Source of the DNA: Mesorhizobium loti
GTDB lineage: Bacteria; Pseudomonadota; Alphaproteobacteria; Rhizobiales; Rhizobiaceae
Assembly: GCF_002858745.1 (NCBI RefSeq)
Contig: NZ_PJRO01000003.1
Location: 310,001-374,000 of the forward strand
Length of the DNA stretch: 64,000 nt
Direction: 5' to 3'
Part shown: piece after piece, positions 17,839-26,201 of the stretch
Layout: each line of letters opens with the position of its first letter
Position numbering within the stretch: the stretch's first letter is position 1
The notes under the pieces: generated by a model
What the model was told of the DNA's origin: nothing
Database searches by the model: none
Seen by the model: the letters and a program-made list of their open reading frames with translations, nothing else
Translations under genes and position numbers: made by a program

Positions 17839-19074
17839 ATGTCCGCATTCATAAGGCTGTGCAATATCGGACTTCGCGGGCTAACACTCGCGACGAAATT
17901 TGCTCTGCTGTTGGTCTTGGCAATCTACCTGGACCCTGCCGAAGTCGGCATCTACGGCCTGCTCACCGCAAGCCTCGGCTGGCTAATCTACTTGGTGGGT
18001 TGGGATTTTTATACTTTCTCCGCTCGAGAGATTGCTGGATCTGGCAAAGACTTGCTTCCATCAAGCATTTCCAGTCAGGCGGCACTATATTTTGTAACGT
18101 ACATACCGATTACTATTGCCATTATTATAGCATATATTTGTGGTGTAAAATATACCGAACACGCTATAATCTTCATAGCTCTTTTTATTCTAGAACACAT
18201 CGGTCTTGAGCTGGGAAGAATACTTGTAGCCATCGGCCACCCTCTCCTCGCAAGCTTTATCCTCTTCCTCCGGGGCGGGGTTTGGTGCATCGCGCTCGTG
18301 GCAGTCTTGGCTTTGGCGCCAGCCTATCGCGAACTCAGCGTTGTCCTGTGCTTCTGGCTTGTCGGCTCAGCCTCTGCCGCTCTCCTGGGATGTGTGGCGC
18401 TGCATCGCCTAATGGGCGCAACTGTATTCCTAGGGCCGATAGACTGGCGGTGGACACTCAAAGGACTGAAGGTAGCGCTGCCGTTGATGCTCGCCAGCCT
18501 CTCCATACGCGGAATCTTCGTAGCCGACCGCATGTGGATCGAGTCGATCGTCGGAATCGACATGCTAGGAGCGTACGTCTTCTATATTGGTATCGCCACC
18601 GTCATCATCTCGTTTATCGACGCTGCCGTCGTTGATTTCTCGTACCCAAAGCTCGTTTCCGCAGTCAAAAATGGCGACGCGCGAAGCTATCTGCGTGAAA
18701 TGAGAATAGTGTGGCTCGGTGTGGCGGCGTTAACGATCATCTCGGGCTTGGTTTGCTGGACATTTCTATGGAATGTCGGAGAATGGCTCTCACGCCCGGT
18801 TTACCAGCAAAACCGGTTTCTCGTTCCCTATCTCATTCTCTGCATAGTGCTTTATGGATTCAGTACGATCCCGCATCTCGCACTCTATGCCCACAGGCGA
18901 GATGGCAGCATCGTCGCATCTCAAATTGCCACATTCCTCTCTTTCGTCGGGCTCCTGCTGATCTTGCCGTCGTCCCTGGGCGTGATGTCCGTCGTGTTCT
19001 CGATGCTCATTGCGTTCGGTTTGATGCTTTTCTGGAAAGGGATATCTGCTTACAGGCAAGGGCTGCTCAGCTAA
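17839..19074 (+). CDS. Oligosaccharide flippase family protein (Wzx/MATE-like)
   Basis: A 411-aa very hydrophobic protein with about twelve transmembrane segments, the size and layout of Wzx/MOP-superfamily flippases that turn lipid-linked sugars across the inner membrane. It has an N-terminal LCNIGLRGLTLATKFALLLV, central ADRMWIESIVGIDMLGAYVF (a common flippase motif in which a charged residue lies in a helix), and C-terminal paired helices. AGGTAGGT precedes the ATG at 17839. The coding sequence around 18060-18200 is markedly AT-rich compared with the rest of the window, consistent with foreign origin. Substrate is inferred to be the island's glycan. Confidence 0.82.
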   Translation: MSAFIRLCNIGLRGLTLATKFALLLVLAIYLDPAEVGIYGLLTASLGWLIYLVGWDFYTFSAREIAGSGKDLLPSSISSQAALYFVTYIPITIAIIIAYICGVKYTEHAIIFIALFILEHIGLELGRILVAIGHPLLASFILFLRGGVWCIALVAVLALAPAYRELSVVLCFWLVGSASAALLGCVALHRLMGATVFLGPIDWRWTLKGLKVALPLMLASLSIRGIFVADRMWIESIVGIDMLGAYVFYIGIATVIISFIDAAVVDFSYPKLVSAVKNGDARSYLREMRIVWLGVAALTIISGLVCWTFLWNVGEWLSRPVYQQNRFLVPYLILCIVLYGFSTIPHLALYAHRRDGSIVASQIATFLSFVGLLLILPSSLGVMSVVFSMLIAFGLMLFWKGISAYRQGLLS

Positions 19075-19103
19075 ACAGCCGAGTGCGGCGAGGAAATTCC
19101 TGA

Positions 19104-20375
19104 ATGGTCGGCAGATTGCATCGAGACGAATTATTCTACATCGCCGAATACATTCGTGCGACGCGCAACGAGATTGCAATCGACCTGGAAGCGCTGGATT
19201 ACGCACAACGGCTGCCGGACAGGGTCGGATATATTCCGCGACCCGCTGTGTGGCTGGGTCGAACAGGAGGAGGCTCCACGACCACTCGCGGCCTTTCGCT
19301 CGTCCTCGTATTCATATGGCGATGGACCTTCGGCGTGCCGTTCTATCTCCTGCAGGCACTGTTGCTCGTGCCTGAACTGTTTCGCACGCGATCGTCGCGT
19401 TCCGAGGCCACGCATGCGCTTTCCGCCGAACACGTTGTGGGAATTGCGTTTTCGTCTCGCGCCTACGAGGTAGTGCGATCGCCGCAGATCGAGAATGCTC
19501 CGAGCCTATGGCTGCTCCCTCCCTGGGTGTCCATTCACGAACTGCGTCCGGACAGCCGAGTCATCCCTCTGATGGCGCTCATATCTGCGTCGCAACTGTT
19601 TAACGCCGTCAGACTGTCGATCATCGCCACACGACGGTTCTCCCGCCTGGCCCAAGACGGAAACTGGCTTCTGCAGCTCTACACCGCCGTTCAGTGGTTC
19701 ATTGCGCGGCAGGCCGTTGCACGATGCCCTGCGCATCTGATCATAGCAGAGCATTTTGACAGATGGGCGGTGCTGGCCGATGTCGCAGCCCGGGCAAACG
19801 CAAGACAAGACGACGATCCGAGGCACCGCGGGTTGACGGTTGTACAACACGGTTCCGTGCATCATCTCGATGCGCGGGAGAATCGGGACCTGGGCTTGAA
19901 TTATCGCTTGGCTGCCGTATCGCGTCTTTATGTCTACGACGATGCATCGCTAGAGATGTTTGCCAAAGAAGTTCTGACGAAATCCTGTTTCACGAAAATG
20001 GAGCCCCACTATCTCCGACCCCAAATAGAAATGACTGGGAACACAACGTCAGCAACCCCGCGGATCCTGTTCGTAGGGCATCCCCTTTGCTCCAGGAGCC
20101 AAATAGAGATATACAGAGCAATCAAGCCCTATAATTGGCAAGTATTCTATAAGCCACACCCACTCGCTGGAATATCCGCCGAATGCAAGCGCGAGGATTG
20201 GGTCATCATAGAGGACCCCTTTCTTTTTCCACGCGTCGAGATACTGGTGGCGTATGCCTCAACCCTCGTCATGGAGTATGAGTCCGCCGGAATTCCGGCG
20301 AAAATCCATCCGATGACCTATAGCGCGTCCAGCGTAGATGAAGTCGTTGAGCAATTGCGCAGCACTTTCTTGTAA
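19104..20375 (+). CDS. Putative polysialyltransferase-like glycosyltransferase
   Basis: A 423-aa protein with a hydrophobic patch near residues 67-90. Its second half contains VVQHGSVHHL, VFYKPHPLAG and VAYASTLVMEYESAGIP. An HP motif followed by a Ser/Thr motif with a downstream acidic residue and AGIP resembles bacterial (poly)sialyltransferases of the capsule type. In this nonulosonate locus it is the natural candidate to transfer the sugar, but overall similarity cannot be measured here. The start at 19104 follows AGGAAATTCC. It lies 29 bp after the flippase gene, so the two are probably co-transcribed. Confidence 0.6.
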   Translation: MVGRLHRDELFYIAEYIRATRNEIAIDLEALDYAQRLPDRVGYIPRPAVWLGRTGGGSTTTRGLSLVLVFIWRWTFGVPFYLLQALLLVPELFRTRSSRSEATHALSAEHVVGIAFSSRAYEVVRSPQIENAPSLWLLPPWVSIHELRPDSRVIPLMALISASQLFNAVRLSIIATRRFSRLAQDGNWLLQLYTAVQWFIARQAVARCPAHLIIAEHFDRWAVLADVAARANARQDDDPRHRGLTVVQHGSVHHLDARENRDLGLNYRLAAVSRLYVYDDASLEMFAKEVLTKSCFTKMEPHYLRPQIEMTGNTTSATPRILFVGHPLCSRSQIEIYRAIKPYNWQVFYKPHPLAGISAECKREDWVIIEDPFLFPRVEILVAYASTLVMEYESAGIPAKIHPMTYSASSVDEVVEQLRSTFL

Positions 20376-20761
20376 GTGCATGTCCGCCTCTGCTGGAAAT
20401 GGCTCACGCCATAAAGGTGCGCGAAGAACAGTAGCCGGTCAGTCGCGACTGACAGTGCCATCGAGCACCGCCTCCAGGTGACCGGGCGCCAGAGTTCGAG
20501 CTGGACCGTCAAAGCATGTTCCTCGACCGGGCCGATCCTAGGGGATCGCTTGGGTACCGGCTATGAGGCTGGTTAAATCGATGGCAAAGGCGTCAAAACC
20601 ACGAACCGATGAACCACGCTCGATGCCGGCAAAGATCAAGAGTCGCTGGCATCATGCCTTCGCTGATGCAGCCGGACGGCAGGCACAGCCCATTTTGCCG
20701 CTTGTGAGATCCTCCCGAAGCCCAAACCTCTTCGAACGACAAAGAAGCTATTGGAATGGGC
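20376..20761. other. 386-bp convergent gap, no gene seen
   Basis: This lies between the 3' ends of the glycosyltransferase (plus) and the synthase (minus). Small frames on both strands show no family features; no CMP-sugar synthetase fragment (expected motif ARxGSKGxxxKN) was found here. Confidence 0.5.
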
Positions 20762-21790
20762 CTACCGAATGTCGTCAGCGCCAATCGGAGCGCCTCCGGA
20801 AAGTGGGCGCCGAAGCTGCTTTCCCACCGTTTCGTAGAAAAACTTTGGAGCCAAACCGGTTGCTGGCCGCAGTATTGCGATGTCCGCTTCCTGCAGAATG
20901 GTACCGGCCGGCAAGTCGCGCGCAGCCTTCAGGCCGCGCCGGACGAGGGCGCGGGCCTCGTATTCCGCGGGCCTCGCGGCCTTGACGCCATCGCCGACCA
21001 ACAATTCGGCGCTGCTGATCGCGCTCACCATATCTGCCAGTTCGCCGGGCTCGATCGAGGCCGCATGATCCGGGCCTGGCAGCATCCTGTCGAGCGTGAC
21101 GTGCTTTTCGATTACCCTGGCACCGAGGGCGACCGCGATAGGTGGCACCAATATGCCGGTCGTATGGTCGGAATAACCGACCGTCACGCCAAGCTCGCGT
21201 GCCATCGTCGTCATCGCGCTGAGGTTCACGTCTTCGTACGTCGTGGGATAGGCAGAGGTGCAATGGAGCACCGTCAGACTTGGAAGTTCGAAGGCATCCG
21301 CAGCATCTGGAAGGGGCATGACCGATCGTAGGAAGGCAACAGCTTCACGCACTTCCCCTAAATCGGCCATACCGGTTGAAAGGATGATCGGCAGGCCGCG
21401 CCGCGCACAGTCGCTCAAATAGGGGAAGTTGGTGACTTCACCTGACGGCACCTTGATACGCTTTATTCCGATATCGCACAGAAGATCGAGCGATCCACTA
21501 TCAAAAGCAGTCGACATGAACTCGATTCCGAGTTCCGCGCAGCGTCGTGCAATCACGCGGTGGTCGGCCTCGCTCAACTCCAGGCTCTTCAACATCGCAA
21601 ACTGGTCATCTGCGCCGGACGCTTTCTGGTATGCGACCGTTCCCGTATTTGGTGCTGCTAGAGCGGCAGCGTTGAAGGTCTGGAACTTCGCCGCGCTCGC
21701 ACCTGCTCTGCTCGAGGCCTCGACGAGTTCAAGCGCTTTGGCGAGTTCGCCATTATGGTTTACGCCTATCTCGGCGATGATGAATGTCAT
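20762..21790 (-). CDS. legI: N-acylneuraminate/legionaminate synthase (NeuB/LegI family)
   Basis: A 342-aa protein. The NeuB TIM barrel begins FIIAEIGVNHNGELAKA and contains AAKFQTFNA, MLKSLELSEADH, FMSTAFDSGSLDLL, KVPSGEVTNFPYL, ILSTGMADLGEV, LHCTSAYPT, YSDHTTG and a metal/PEP segment RVIEKHVTLDRMLPGPDH. The C-terminal antifreeze-like SAF domain holds RGLKAARDLPAGT. It condenses PEP with a 6-deoxy-ManNAc-type sugar to a nonulosonic acid. The NFPYL/TNFP and LELSEADH features look more LegI-like than true NeuB, and the neighbours support this. It lies about 100 bp downstream of the acetyltransferase gene on the same strand. Confidence 0.92.
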   Translation of the reverse strand: MTFIIAEIGVNHNGELAKALELVEASSRAGASAAKFQTFNAAALAAPNTGTVAYQKASGADDQFAMLKSLELSEADHRVIARRCAELGIEFMSTAFDSGSLDLLCDIGIKRIKVPSGEVTNFPYLSDCARRGLPIILSTGMADLGEVREAVAFLRSVMPLPDAADAFELPSLTVLHCTSAYPTTYEDVNLSAMTTMARELGVTVGYSDHTTGILVPPIAVALGARVIEKHVTLDRMLPGPDHAASIEPGELADMVSAISSAELLVGDGVKAARPAEYEARALVRRGLKAARDLPAGTILQEADIAILRPATGLAPKFFYETVGKQLRRPLSGGAPIGADDIR

Positions 21791-21891
21791 GGAGAGTTCT
21801 CTGCGGAGTAAAGCGCGATCGTGCCCAAGGCCAGTCTTCTATTCAATATGCCTGTGCGCGGCAAGGCAAGCTTGGCAGACATTGGGCCAGC

Positions 21892-22584
21892 TTACGCCGT
21901 CGGCGGAGCGTTCGTCGGCCGAGCACCGAACACGACCGCGCCATCCGGAACATCCTTTGTGATCACCGCACCGGCGCCGATGGTGACACCTCGCCCAATC
22001 CTGATTCCTTGCTTTATGGTAGCTCCCACACCGACAAGCGAGTCCTCGCCAACCATCACATTTCCGGACAAAGTGGCGCCTGGCGCGACATGTGCGTGAT
22101 CGCCCACGACGCAATCGTGGTCGACGCTGGCACGCGTGTTGACAATAGCGTTGATGCCAAGTCTCGCACGGGGCTGAACCACGGCCCCTGCCATCACAAC
22201 GGCGCCGGCTTCGATCCGGGCAAGAGGAGAGACATAGGCGAAGGGGTGCACCACCGTCAGGGCCTCGAATCCGAAGCCCGTGGCCGTGGCAAACAATGCC
22301 TGCCGCCTGCCCAGTCCACCGCGAATCGAGCCAAGCCCGATGACAAAATGGGTGATCGGCGGACCATCATAATACACCTGTGGGCTCGCATCCGAACCGA
22401 TGATCGGCAATCCGATCACCGCGGCACCTGGCTTCGCGTCGTTTTCAACAAAGCCTACAATGCGGCCCTGCCTGCCATCCACGCTATGTACCCGCAACAT
22501 GCAGTTTATAGCATCAGCGACCACGATCGCATGGCCGCCGGAGGCAAAAATGGCGATACGGTCTTCCTCGGACGTTGCATTCAT
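21892..22584 (-). CDS. legH: PglD/LegH-type sugar N-acetyltransferase
   Basis: A 230-aa protein. The N-terminal Rossmann-like PglD domain (AIFASGGHAIVVADAI, then a GFVENDAKPG turn) is followed by a left-handed beta-helix of hexapeptide repeats. The helix has the catalytic His in ASVDHDCVVGDHAHVAPGA and ends VTIGAGAVITKDVPDG. PglD-family enzymes acetylate the 4-amino group of nucleotide-linked 4-amino-6-deoxy sugars. Here it would act after the LegC-like aminotransferase. It forms a minus-strand pair with legI; the legC gene diverges from its start. Confidence 0.85.
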   Translation of the reverse strand: MNATSEEDRIAIFASGGHAIVVADAINCMLRVHSVDGRQGRIVGFVENDAKPGAAVIGLPIIGSDASPQVYYDGPPITHFVIGLGSIRGGLGRRQALFATATGFGFEALTVVHPFAYVSPLARIEAGAVVMAGAVVQPRARLGINAIVNTRASVDHDCVVGDHAHVAPGATLSGNVMVGEDSLVGVGATIKQGIRIGRGVTIGAGAVITKDVPDGAVVFGARPTNAPPTA

Positions 22585-22982
22585 CTACTGGCTGCTTTTT
22601 GGAGGAACATCGAGTAGCATAAATCTTCGCGGCGCCCAGTCAGTGAACCAAGGGCCTTCAAGTATCTACTTATAGCCAACGGGGCCATAAGTCCTCGATA
22701 GCACAGAAATTGGCTTTCGCCAGAACCATCGAGCCGATCGAGTGTCGCAAGCCTCGAGCACTTCCTGTCTGCCGGATTTTATCCGCGCATTACATGCGCG
22801 ACGCCTAATATTCGCGGATCACAAAAACGAGCCTGCAGGGCATCCTGGTCTATATGGGGCACCCATCTTACACTTGCCGTGGCGCCGGCACCCTCATATT
22901 GAAAAGCTGACTCAAATGCGTCTCTGCCCCCTGCTCACTAGGGCATAGGCAGGACGTGCCCTCTTTCTCCGAGTGAAATCAC
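22585..22982. other. Divergent promoter region between acetyltransferase and aminotransferase genes
   Basis: 398 bp with only short unsupported frames. It should contain promoters for both directions. No repeat, tRNA or obvious operator was seen. Confidence 0.5.
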
Positions 22983-24140
22983 GTGATCCCACTTTGTATT
23001 CCCAACATAAGCGGCAAGGAGGCGGCCTATCTGAAGGAATGCGTCGATACGAATTTCGTTTCGACGGTAGGCCCCTTTGTTTCCCGCTTCGAACAAATGG
23101 TCGCCGCCGCGGCCGGTACCTCCTCAGCAGTAGCGACGTCGGCCGGCACCACGGGTCTGCATGCTGCGTTGCTGGCTGTGGGGGTAGGTCGCGACGATCT
23201 GGTTTTCTGCCCAGCGTTGACCTTCATCGCATCGACCAACGCCATCTCGCATTGTGGCGCCACCCCTTGGCTGTTGGACGTGGATCGTGAAAGTTGGACG
23301 CTCGATCCTGCCGTACTGGCCGCCGCGATCGACCGTGAAACCGAAAGGCGCGGTTCAGACCTCTATCACGTCGACAGCGGCAGGCGGGTGGCCGCAATTC
23401 TACCAGTGTTCACACTTGGAACGCCCGCCGACATGGATGCCATCCTCGATATTGCCCGTAGAGCCGCTCTGCCGGTTGTCGTGGATGCCGCCGCAGCGCT
23501 CGGCGCCACCTACAAGGGACGCCCCTCCGGCGCCTTGGGTGCCGATCTGACAATGTATTCTTTCAACGGCAACAAGACTGTCACTGCCGGTGGTGGAGGT
23601 TGCGTCGTTGGCGACGCTAAATTGGTCGCAAAAGTCCGCCACCTCACCACGACCGCACGTGTTGGAGCCGACTACGATCACGACGTCATCGGCTTCAACT
23701 ACCGCATGACCAACCTACAGGCGGCTGTGGGTTGTGCGCAGATGGAAATGCTGGAAACATTCCTAGAAGCAAAACGGCGGATCGCTGACGGTTATCGCCA
23801 GGGGTTAGGAAACCTGCCTGGCATCGGCTTTTTCCCCGATCCAGAATGGACCCAAAGCGGCTATTGGTTCTCTGGTTTTGTCTTCAGGACTGCCGATGGT
23901 GCGGGCGATTCCCGTGCCCTGCGCGCATTCCTGCGGGAGAACGGCATCGATGCACGTCCGTTCTGGAAGCCGATGCATCTCCAGGCGCCCTACGCGAATG
24001 CTCCACGAAGCCTGCTGCCTGTTTCGGAAGATCTTTGGGAGCGCATCGTGACGCTTCCCTGTTCGACACAATTGACAGACCACGAGCAGTCGAAGGTCAT
24101 CGAGGCGGTTCGCTTGTGGCACCGTGAGCGCCCCCGTTGA
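22983..24140 (+). CDS. legC: DegT/DnrJ/EryC1 PLP-dependent sugar aminotransferase (LegC-like)
   Basis: A 385-aa type I-fold aminotransferase. It has IPNISGKEAAYLKECVDTNFVST at the N-terminus (the LegC-type start), a substrate strand with TSAGTTGLHAAL, an Asp for the PLP ring nitrogen in VVVDAAAALGA (about D168), and the Schiff-base Lys in YSFNGNKTVTAGGGG (about K198). It would put the 4-amino group on the 4-keto-6-deoxy sugar. The start is GTG. Its last 44 bp overlap the 3' end of the opposing legG gene. Confidence 0.9.
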   Translation: MIPLCIPNISGKEAAYLKECVDTNFVSTVGPFVSRFEQMVAAAAGTSSAVATSAGTTGLHAALLAVGVGRDDLVFCPALTFIASTNAISHCGATPWLLDVDRESWTLDPAVLAAAIDRETERRGSDLYHVDSGRRVAAILPVFTLGTPADMDAILDIARRAALPVVVDAAAALGATYKGRPSGALGADLTMYSFNGNKTVTAGGGGCVVGDAKLVAKVRHLTTTARVGADYDHDVIGFNYRMTNLQAAVGCAQMEMLETFLEAKRRIADGYRQGLGNLPGIGFFPDPEWTQSGYWFSGFVFRTADGAGDSRALRAFLRENGIDARPFWKPMHLQAPYANAPRSLLPVSEDLWERIVTLPCSTQLTDHEQSKVIEAVRLWHRERPR

Positions 24141-25299
24141 GCTCCACCGGGCCGTCGTAGAACGGCTTGGCGACAAGCCTGGCGTCGATCGGCACATTGC
24201 GAAGCACCTCGACAATGCGTTCGGCGGCATGCCCGTCGCCATACGGATTGTCCATTGCCGCGATCGACGCCCGGAAGGCGGGATCGATAACTCTCTCGAT
24301 CGCCCGCGCGATCGCATCGGCCTCCGCGGGTGTATCAACCACGTTCATGCCCCTTGTGCGCCCAAGCTGCCGATCGCCAATATTGACCGTCGGCAATTTG
24401 AACGCCGGCGTCTCAATTAGCCCGCTGGATGAGTTACCAACTGCCGCCGCCGCTTCACGCAACATTGCAAGATAGTTCAAGGCGCCGAAGTTCTCGACGA
24501 AGAATGTCCTGGGGCGGCGCGCCACGAAAGCGAGAATCATATCGCGAATTACATCGGCTTCCGCGTCGGCATTGGGTGCGGTGATGACGACCGGTTGGCG
24601 GAAGCGATCGAGCGCAGCCAGCAATGCCTCGGTCTGGCGCTGAGCCTCTCCTGGCTGGCGCGTTACGGGGTGGAACGTGACTACTATCGGCGGCTCGGAG
24701 AGATCGAGGTTGAACTGGCGGGCAAGCGTTACCCGATCCGGCAATTGCGCGAGGCGGACGTTGTCGAGACCCGGCGCGCCGCTGACGGTCACCCGCCAAG
24801 GTTCTTCGCCCATGCGCACGATGCGTAGTGCATAGTCCTCCGTTGCCGCGAAATGCAGATGCGCCATCTTGGTGATGGCGTGACGGAAGGCGTCGTCTAT
24901 CGCGCCAAATGAAACCTCGCCGCCATGGACGTGAACGAGAGGTATATTGAATGGAACGGTGGCCGCGGCGATCGCGATCATCTCGAATCGGTCTCCGACA
25001 ATCAGCATCATATCGATATGCTCGCGGGCGAGGTATTCTGCCGTGCCGGTCAAGGCCACTCCCATGGCTGCGGCCGTCGCTGCACCCGAACCATAGCTGT
25101 CGGGCAAGGCTATCCGTGCCCCGATTGGTCGCCGCTCTGCTTCGATCTCCCGGACGGTCAAACCGCCAGCTGTAGAAAGATGGGCGCCGGTAACGAGAAG
25201 AGAGTAGTCCATACCTGGCGTGCGGACGATCTGATCCATAATCTGCCGATTGATTCCAAAATCGGACCTGCCTGCCGTCGCGATCAGTATCTTGCGCAT
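24097..25299 (-). CDS. legG: UDP/GDP-sugar hydrolysing 2-epimerase (NeuC/LegG family)
   Basis: A 400-aa protein. The two-domain GT-B-like epimerase fold begins KILIATAGRSDFG (RxDFG is typical for NeuC/LegG). It contains MLIVGDRFEM, VHVHGGEVSFGAIDDAFRHA, ITKMAHLHFAAT, VVTFHPVT, AVGNSSSGLIETP and VNIGDRQLGR. It removes the nucleotide and inverts C2, supplying the ManNAc-type substrate of LegI. The start at 25299 is chosen because AAGGTGGT lies just before it; the upstream 54-codon extension has no family match. Confidence 0.92.
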   Translation of the reverse strand: MRKILIATAGRSDFGINRQIMDQIVRTPGMDYSLLVTGAHLSTAGGLTVREIEAERRPIGARIALPDSYGSGAATAAAMGVALTGTAEYLAREHIDMMLIVGDRFEMIAIAAATVPFNIPLVHVHGGEVSFGAIDDAFRHAITKMAHLHFAATEDYALRIVRMGEEPWRVTVSGAPGLDNVRLAQLPDRVTLARQFNLDLSEPPIVVTFHPVTRQPGEAQRQTEALLAALDRFRQPVVITAPNADAEADVIRDMILAFVARRPRTFFVENFGALNYLAMLREAAAAVGNSSSGLIETPAFKLPTVNIGDRQLGRTRGMNVVDTPAEADAIARAIERVIDPAFRASIAAMDNPYGDGHAAERIVEVLRNVPIDARLVAKPFYDGPVELNGGAHGATSEPPR

Positions 25300-25551
25300 G
25301 TTACCACCTTTTTTTCGAAGGCCCCCGAGCGAGGCTGACGCCTGTTGAAGGTAGCTATCACCGCTCCGCAAAATTTCTAGTGGCAACCCGAAGTGGATAG
25401 CCGAGAAGCCCGAACAGAGGTGTCGAACCTCCGCTACCCTGTCCATGAACCCGGGCAGCACGTCCGCGCCTGTTCAACGACGCTGCATTCGTCTATGCCG
25501 CAATCCAACCATCTTCACCTCGCATAGGCGAAACTGGAAACCGATACCGCC

Positions 25552-26199
25552 ATGACCGAAGCCACACCACCCGACCGTTGCCGCATCGTGCTCATTCCGC
25601 CAGCCGGAACATCCGCCGAGCGCGTCGTCGCCGCCTTCGCCGGTGGCGATATCGCTTCGCTGATCCTTCCCCAGGAAGATCGGGATGAAGACAGTTTCCA
25701 GGCCTATGCGGAAAAGATCGTGCCCGCGGCACAAGCCGCCGGCATTGCCGTTGTGATTGCCGGGGACAGTCGTATTGCCGGACGCGTCAAGGCCGACGGC
25801 CTGCATGTCGAAGGCGGCAAGGCGGAGCTTGCCGACGCCGTCGAACGCCTGCAGGACCGCATGATGGTGGGTGTCGGCGGCGCCAAGACGCGCGACGATG
25901 CGTTGGAGCTTGGCGAGGAACGCCCTGATTACATCTTCTTCGGTCGCTTCGGCTACGACAACAAACCGGAGCCGCACCCGCGCAACCTTTCGCTTGGCCG
26001 ATGGTGGGCCGAGATGATCGAAATTCCCTGCATCGTGATGGCAGGCTCCGATGTCGCTTCAGTGGAGGCCGTGGCGGCAACCGGAGCGGAATTCGTCGCC
26101 TTGTCCATTGCCGTTTTCGCCGATGGTGCGGAGCCCGCCGCCGTGATCGCCAGGGCCAACGCCCTGCTCGACGAAACAGTGCGGCGCCTCGAGGACTGA
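25552..26199 (+). CDS. Thiamine-phosphate synthase-like (ThiE/TenI fold) protein
   Basis: A 215-aa TIM-barrel protein with the ThiE/TenI pattern: a QAAGIAVVIAGDSRIA strand, an ADGLHVEGGKAEL strand, a MVGVGGAKTRDDALELGE strand, PDYIFFGRFGYDNKPEPHP in place of the usual ThiE pyrophosphate loop, and VMAGSDVASVEAVAATGAEFVAL. It lacks the standard ThiE GPIFPTxTK loop, so genuine thiamine-phosphate synthase activity is doubtful. It is common in rhizobia beside the Sel1-repeat gene. It starts 250 bp after legG diverges and leads a two-gene unit with the next gene (2 bp gap). Confidence 0.8.
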   Translation: MTEATPPDRCRIVLIPPAGTSAERVVAAFAGGDIASLILPQEDRDEDSFQAYAEKIVPAAQAAGIAVVIAGDSRIAGRVKADGLHVEGGKAELADAVERLQDRMMVGVGGAKTRDDALELGEERPDYIFFGRFGYDNKPEPHPRNLSLGRWWAEMIEIPCIVMAGSDVASVEAVAATGAEFVALSIAVFADGAEPAAVIARANALLDETVRRLED

Positions 26200-26201
26200 C
26201 A

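Noticed and set aside
17585..17848. Small minus-strand ORF between nucleotidyltransferase and flippase genes
   Set aside because: No ribosome site and no recognisable domain; it could be noise or a decayed gene, so it is only mentioned under the gap.
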